Source of the DNA: Candidatus Streptomyces philanthi
GTDB lineage: Bacteria; Actinomycetota; Actinomycetes; Streptomycetales; Streptomycetaceae
Length of the DNA: 64,000 nucleotides
Direction: 5' to 3'
Assembly (NCBI GenBank): GCA_018114805.1
Contig: CP073042.1
Coordinates: 5,687,501 to 5,751,500, forward strand
Each line of letters starts with the position of its first letter. Positions within the stretch are counted from its first letter, which is position 1. The notes under the pieces are model-generated. The model did no database searches, was not told the origin of the DNA, and saw only the letters and a list, made by a program, of their open reading frames with translations. Positions 60,189 through 64,000 of the stretch are shown here, in pieces. The position numbers and the translations under genes were made by a program.

Positions 60189-60717
60189 TCACCCCTTGAC
60201 GGCCTCCGCGATCCGCAGGGCGGCCTGGGCGGGCGTGAGGTGGGTGGTGTCGACGACCTCGGCCTCGGCGTGCAGCCAGGTGCGGGCCGCCTCAGCGTAG
60301 GGCTCGACGTACTTGAAACGGAAGGGGGAGGGGCCGAGGACGGTGTCGTTCTATGCGGGCGCGCAGCGTCTCCTGGTCGGCGTGGAGCACGAAGTGCCGT
60401 ACGGGAATGGCGTACTGGGCCAGGCCTGCGCTGATCTCGCGCTAGTACGGTTCGACCAGGACGGTCATCGGCACCACCAGGGTGCCATCGGTGTACTCCA
60501 GTACCCGGCGGGCGGTCTTGACCACGAGCGGGCGCCATGGCGGCCAGTGTTGGAAGTTGTCCGTCTCGGGCAGTCCGGGCGTGATGTCCATGAGTGTCTC
60601 GCCGACCTTCTCGGCGTCGAACACCCTTGAGTCCGGGAGCAGTTGCCGCACCAGCGCGCTGGTCGTCGTCTTGCCTGCGCCATGGGTGCCGTTGAGCCAT
60701 ACGATCATGCGCCCCAC
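60189..60717 (-). pseudogene. AAA/P-loop nucleotide kinase-like protein, stop and frameshift
   Basis: P-loop at the very start (VWLNGTHGAGKTTTSALVRQ), then FDAEKVGETLMDITPGLPET and FQHWPPWRPLVVKTARRVLE. TAG at 60442 follows VLVEPY, where Trp is expected; the frame goes on with REISAGLAQYAIPVRHFVLH and DQETLRARIE, then loses two bases near 60345 and ends ARTWLHAEAEVVDTTHLTPA and LRIAEAVKG (TGA at 60189). Such proteins are small ATPases of unknown substrate found in many Streptomyces. Confidence 0.78.
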
Positions 60718-60836
60718 GCTAGCGCCACGCGGGCCCGGGCGACGGGTCGGCCGCCGACCTGGAGGCCGGCGGCTCGTCCGGGTCCCAGCGCACCCCGATG
60801 GGGGGCGGTCTCGGTCGCGTCGATCCCGAGGGTGTG

Positions 60837-60936
60837 ACCGAGATCTTTAGTTGGCACATCTCGGTCTGAGCTGTCCAGGTCAGACCGAGATGGAGAATTC
60901 TTGTTGGCACATTCCGAGCGGGGTAGTTGGCACCTT
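60837..60936. repeat. Alternating inverted and direct repeats
   Basis: GACCGAGAT (60837-60845), ATCTCGGTC (60858-60866) and GACCGAGAT (60883-60891) can pair in two exclusive ways; ATCTCGGTCTGA/TCAGACCGAGAT is a perfect 12-bp pair. GTTGGCAC occurs three times in the same direction (60850, 60903, 60926). Multiple terminal repeats of this kind resemble the end of an IS21-type element, but no istA/istB gene is here. Confidence 0.6.
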
Positions 60937-60950
60937 AAGGGCATGCATGC

Positions 60951-61466
60951 TCACTGTGGGTGATTGTCGAAGGTGCTGAGGTTGATGATCTGTCCAGCGC
61001 CGGAGTCGATGTCCCGGGCAAGTCGCTGCGCGTAGTTGGTGAGGAGTCGGCGAAGGTCGCGTAGTGACGCAGTGGATCGGGGCGGGAGAACTGGAACCAT
61101 GCGGTGTTCCGCCGCGCGGCCCACTCTTGCTGGATCTCGGTGGGCTGTGCGGCTTCTAGCGGGCGGGGAGCGAAGAGGTGCTCGCCCCGCGTGATGAGCG
61201 TCCAGATGAACACCGAGGCGTCCTGGCGCTTGCGGTCGTCGGTTCCGGGTGCGGGTCTGGGTGCGGACGGACGGGAGTTCGTTGAACAGCGCTTCCCGGG
61301 AATCGATGCTGAGCACCCAATCGTGAAGTGCTTGTCGCCTGCGCTGGTAGTCAATTGGTGGTTGACGTCGTGCTTGCAGTTCTGAGGCAAGAGCGCGAAG
61401 GGCGTTGTCGACCTCAAGGGGGCCGCATCGCGTCCATGCTGAGCGCCGGGTCTCCCGTCCAGTCAC
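60951..61466 (-). pseudogene. Unrecognised gene, probably frameshifted
   Basis: A plausible protein is obtained only by switching frames: ALRALASELQARRQPPIDYQ and DWVLSIDSREALFNELPSV, then in the second frame DASVFIWTLITRGEHLFAPR and QQEWAARRNTAWFQFSRPDP, then back to LLTNYAQRLARDIDSGAGQI. No family is recognised. Codon use is less G+C-rich than upstream genes. Could also be an intact gene with sequence errors. Confidence 0.35.
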
Positions 61467-61624
61467 ATCTACTCACTGGACGAGTCGGACGACTGCGGCC
61501 ATGCGCGCACGGACTTGGCTTCCGAGCCCGCGCAGCGGGCCAGGTAGCGCTGATACCAGTGGTTCCAGGAACGCCGGCATGTGTGCTCGGGCTGTAGCCG
61601 CTTCGGAGCGGTCCTCGTGTGCCT

Positions 61625-62074
61625 CTACGGCCGCCGCTGACCTGGGGGACGTCCGAGTGACGGGCTCAGCGACCTGGCGGAGTCCCTCGGAGCAGTGCTC
61701 TTGTGTCTGTCGTAGAGAACAACCCATGGTGTTCGGCTTGAAGGGCTACCGAAGGCAGCGCGTGTGAGATCCGAGATGAGGTCGGGCAGGTCGTCTCTTG
61801 AGAGCAGGTGGTCTGCGGCCATGAGCAGGGCTCGCAGCAATGGGGTCACGCGCTGGCGTGTCGTGGACTTGTTGGTTGTATCTCCTGATCGGACTGTCTT
61901 GCATGGCCAACAGACTTCGCCAGCACCCACCCGCCATGATGAACTCCACCAACGAGGCCAGTCGTCATCGAGCCGTAGCCGATCCCGCTCGGTGACATCC
62001 CCGTCATACTCAATGGCCAACTGGCCAAGGTGACTTGACTCCGATGGGATCACTGCCCTTGTTGCGCCGCCCAT
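61625..62074 (-). CDS. Hypothetical protein
   Basis: A 149-residue frame (GQLAIEYDGDVTERDRLRLD, RVTPLLRALLMAADHLLSRD, PDLISDLTRAAFGS) with moderate G+C. The C-terminal part has a competing frame (SEAATARAHMPAFLEPLVSA, LRGLGSQVRARMAAVVRLVQ, ending at 61473), so a frameshift near 61690 that joins the two is possible. It starts within the end of the upstream gene (25-base overlap), suggesting an operon with the genes to its right. No domain is recognised. Confidence 0.4.
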   Translation of the reverse strand: MGGATRAVIPSESSHLGQLAIEYDGDVTERDRLRLDDDWPRWWSSSWRVGAGEVCWPCKTVRSGDTTNKSTTRQRVTPLLRALLMAADHLLSRDDLPDLISDLTRAAFGSPSSRTPWVVLYDRHKSTAPRDSARSLSPSLGRPPGQRRP

Positions 62075-62547
62075 TTATCCATGGCAGCACCCTCTGCCCA
62101 GAGGTGGCGACTCTTCTTCGAAATTGACCACAATTTGACGTGGAGCGTCGAATGTTTGCGACCCAATGTGCTCACTTTCTTCGCTTGTCCGATTGTGAAA
62201 TGACATAGAGCGGAGCCAGGGACTGCCCTGCAGCCATCGCAAAGGGCCTTGATCCAGGTGCCGTGTTGGTCGCCGTGGAAGCGGGCGCGTCCGGGCTCAC
62301 CACAGGCTTCGCGGGTCTTCTCCGCTTCGAGTTCCGCGGTTTCGGCGAGGCGGCCGGCGGTGTCGGCCCAGGTGTCGTCGAACTCGCCGTCGTCGCCCCG
62401 GTCCGTGACGTTCTCCTCGCCAGTGCCCTTCTCGAAAACTCGGCCCCTCAGCCCCTTCGCCGGTCTCAGGCGGCAGGCCTGTGACCAGGTGGTTCCCGGT
62501 CCGGTCCTGCCGTGTAAGCGGTGTAGCCCGGTGGTGCTGGAGGCCAT
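62050..62547 (-). CDS. Hypothetical protein
   Basis: A 165-residue frame. The middle (DDTWADTAGRLAETAELEAE, HGDQHGTWIKALCDGCRAV) has an acidic helix followed by Cys pairs (C-x2-C) that might bind zinc; the first 35 residues look non-coding, so the true start may be further in, but no standard start with a ribosome site is found. The gene follows the 62573-63286 gene by 25 bases on the same strand. Confidence 0.45.
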   Translation of the reverse strand: MASSTTGLHRLHGRTGPGTTWSQACRLRPAKGLRGRVFEKGTGEENVTDRGDDGEFDDTWADTAGRLAETAELEAEKTREACGEPGRARFHGDQHGTWIKALCDGCRAVPGSALCHFTIGQAKKVSTLGRKHSTLHVKLWSISKKSRHLWAEGAAMDKWAAQQGQ

Positions 62548-62572
62548 AGCCCACCGGGCTACGCCTGAAGGG

Positions 62573-63286
62573 TCAGCTTGCGTCGTCGTCCGAGATCGTC
62601 ACCAGGGAGTGTGGTGCGGTCTTGAGTGCGCAGTCTCGGATGTGTTCGGGCAGGGCGCTGAAGGCCTGCGGGTCGTCGGGATAGTTGTTGTAGAGCACGG
62701 CGAGGAAGGCTTCCAGGGTGTCTTCGCGGTCTGGCTCTGCCCATCCGGTGCGCTCTGCGATGCGGCGCCCGACGTGATGGCTGATGCCGGAGTGCTGCCT
62801 GCCGTCGGCCGTCTCGTTCCTGCCGATCAGGCCGTCTAGGTGTTCCTTGGCCTTCGGGGTGACGAACGCCTCGACGTCTCTATAGGTGCGGGCCTGGACG
62901 TAGGTGTGGATCCGGTCGGGGGAGTGGTTGTCCTGCAGGTGTGCCACGGTCGTACCGATCATCAGATGGAAGTGCTCCAGAGCGTCCGTCAGCCGGTACA
63001 GCGCGATCCGTGCCCATTCCGCGTAAGTGTCGGCGTGATAGGCGTGCATCAGCACGTCGCAGAAATAGCGGTTGATCTCGCTGATGTGGTGGCGCACGAG
63101 CAGCGGGAGTTCCGCGGGCATCGGATCGTCCGCCTTGAGCTTGTCGGGCACGAACTCCTCGTGCTTGACGCGGCCGAGGTGCTCCAGACGTTCACGCCGG
63201 ACGTCGGCGAGATGCGCAGCATACGGGCGGCCGTCCGCCTCGCGGCGGGCCTTCGCCGCCTGCTTGTCACGGTGGTTGGGGTTCAT
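62573..63286 (-). CDS. Conserved hypothetical protein
   Basis: A 237-residue soluble, helix-rich protein: MNPNHRDKQAAKARREADGR, LPLLVRHHISEINRYFCDVL, YRLTDALEHFHLMIGTTVAH, DREDTLEAFLAVLYNNYPDD. It is rich in His and acidic residues; no catalytic motif is recognised. ATG 63286 has GAAGGGA upstream; the in-frame start ten codons earlier is less likely. It appears to be the first gene of a minus-strand operon with the two hypothetical genes downstream. Confidence 0.7.
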   Translation of the reverse strand: MNPNHRDKQAAKARREADGRPYAAHLADVRRERLEHLGRVKHEEFVPDKLKADDPMPAELPLLVRHHISEINRYFCDVLMHAYHADTYAEWARIALYRLTDALEHFHLMIGTTVAHLQDNHSPDRIHTYVQARTYRDVEAFVTPKAKEHLDGLIGRNETADGRQHSGISHHVGRRIAERTGWAEPDREDTLEAFLAVLYNNYPDDPQAFSALPEHIRDCALKTAPHSLVTISDDDAS

Positions 63287-63768
63287 AACGCTCGTGTCCC
63301 TTCGTGGCGCGCACATCGTCCCGTGACCTGGTGCGCGTCAAGGTACGAGCCAGCACCGGTGATCTGCGTCGCTGCCCTGCCACTTTCGGCGTTTGATCGT
63401 GTGTCCCGCTCACGGGGCAGGACGCACTGGAGCCGGGGCCGACGCAGACGGCGGCCCACGCTGAGCAACGAGCCAGAGTTCCTGGTGTCACGCCTGTGCA
63501 GCAAGAGCCCTGCCGGCGACATGACGGCGCGTCCAATCGGGTACGGGCGGCGCGGTTCCGAATGTCGGACATCGATCCGCGCCGTAAGACGGCGTAGCGT
63601 CCCGCTCGACGCAGCCGCGGAGACCGGCTGCCGGTCGAAGGGCCCACCCCGGACGGGCCTGCCACGGGCCAAAGGGTGCGATACTCAGTCTCCTCGCGGC
63701 AGCGGCACACCTATGACGGCTTTCCCCTTGTGCTGACCGGGCAGCGAACAACACCAGGGAGAAGTGCC
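63287..63768. other. Intergenic between divergent genes, nothing recognised
   Basis: About 480 bases; several frames are open by G+C bias but none shows family similarity or a ribosome site. It should hold the promoters of the two divergent flanking genes. Confidence 0.4.
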
Positions 63769-64000
63769 ATGCCCTACGTCCGCGACAAGGCCCACCGCGC
63801 CGCCTCTCGCCATCTGCTCGGTCTGTCCCACAACGATCTGCATCCGGTACTCGATCGCGGCGGCCGGATCGTCTTGGACACTGCGGATCAAGGGCAGCAG
63901 GCCTTCCAGGCGATGCTGCACACCTGCCTGTTCAGCCGCGATCGCGAGCACCCCCTTGACCGTATGGAGGGGCGGAGCTTTCCCGACCTTCTGCTCTACT
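63769..64000 (+). CDS. Hypothetical protein, N-terminal part (runs off the window)
   Basis: ATG 63769 follows AGGGAGAAG at good spacing and the frame stays open for 77 codons to the window end: MPYVRDKAHRAASRHLLGLS, then NDLHPVLDRGGRIVLDTADQ and FQAMLHTCLFSRDREHPLDR. No family is recognised from this part. Confidence 0.55.
   Translation, partial: MPYVRDKAHRAASRHLLGLSHNDLHPVLDRGGRIVLDTADQGQQAFQAMLHTCLFSRDREHPLDRMEGRSFPDLLLY

Overview
The window is high-G+C DNA (by eye around 70% or more) from an actinomycete, almost certainly Streptomyces. Many genes start with GTG, SD sequences are AGGAGG-like, several genes look leaderless, and the left part matches a conserved Streptomyces block: 5S rRNA, CDP-alcohol phosphatidyltransferase, GDP-mannose pyrophosphorylase-like fusion, DUF881/Sbp/DUF881, FHA, MerR, DUF151, MerR, DNA polymerase IV, PRC-barrel, glycine riboswitch, gcvP. 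The window seems to run from a conserved core border (left) into an accessory chromosome-arm region (right).

Layout. 1-14.2 kb: conserved block, every gene intact. It holds the end of an rRNA operon with a UUCG-capped terminator, an envelope/cell-division-like cluster (overlapping DUF881-Sbp-DUF881 genes), an OdhI/GarA-like FHA protein beside a FtsR-like MerR regulator, a Y-family polymerase with an unusual catalytic site, and glycine decarboxylase behind a tandem glycine riboswitch. 14.4-31.3 kb: small accessory genes (CPBP protease, PhzF, SnoaL-like, DMT transporters, PNPOx/MocR divergent pair), mixed with broken copies of a GCS2-type ligase, methyltransferase, VOC protein, SDR, PadR, a DMT transporter and LysR. 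31.3-36.8 kb: decayed Rieske lipoprotein, S9 peptidase, phosphotransferase, LRR protein and ABC-transporter tail. 36.8-39.0 kb: a 2.2-kb ISAzo13-type element whose ends abut two truncated genes. 39.0-50.4 kb: a graveyard of secondary-metabolism regulators (SARP/NB-ARC, AfsA-type butenolide/butyrolactone synthase, Sfp-type PPTase, two LuxR-type activators), all damaged, with 2.6 kb of mostly non-coding DNA that holds shared repeat motifs and one possible peptide gene. 50.5-59.8 kb: mostly intact metabolic genes (hydroxyacyl-CoA dehydrogenase, UPF0748 hydrolase, small lipoprotein, alpha/beta hydrolase, monomeric isocitrate dehydrogenase, LysE exporter) plus three broken genes. 59.9-64.0 kb: gene fragments, repeat-rich DNA and uncharacterised genes of lower G+C that look like an element remnant.

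The main theme is gene decay. About 20 accessory genes carry frameshifts, premature stops, duplications or truncations, while about 13 kb of core genes and the 2.2-kb idh gene carry none. This contrast argues for real pseudogenisation over random sequencing error, although several indels lie in short C runs and should be checked against reads. The cluster of dead pathway regulators with no biosynthetic genes suggests a lost antibiotic-type gene cluster whose control sites are still visible.
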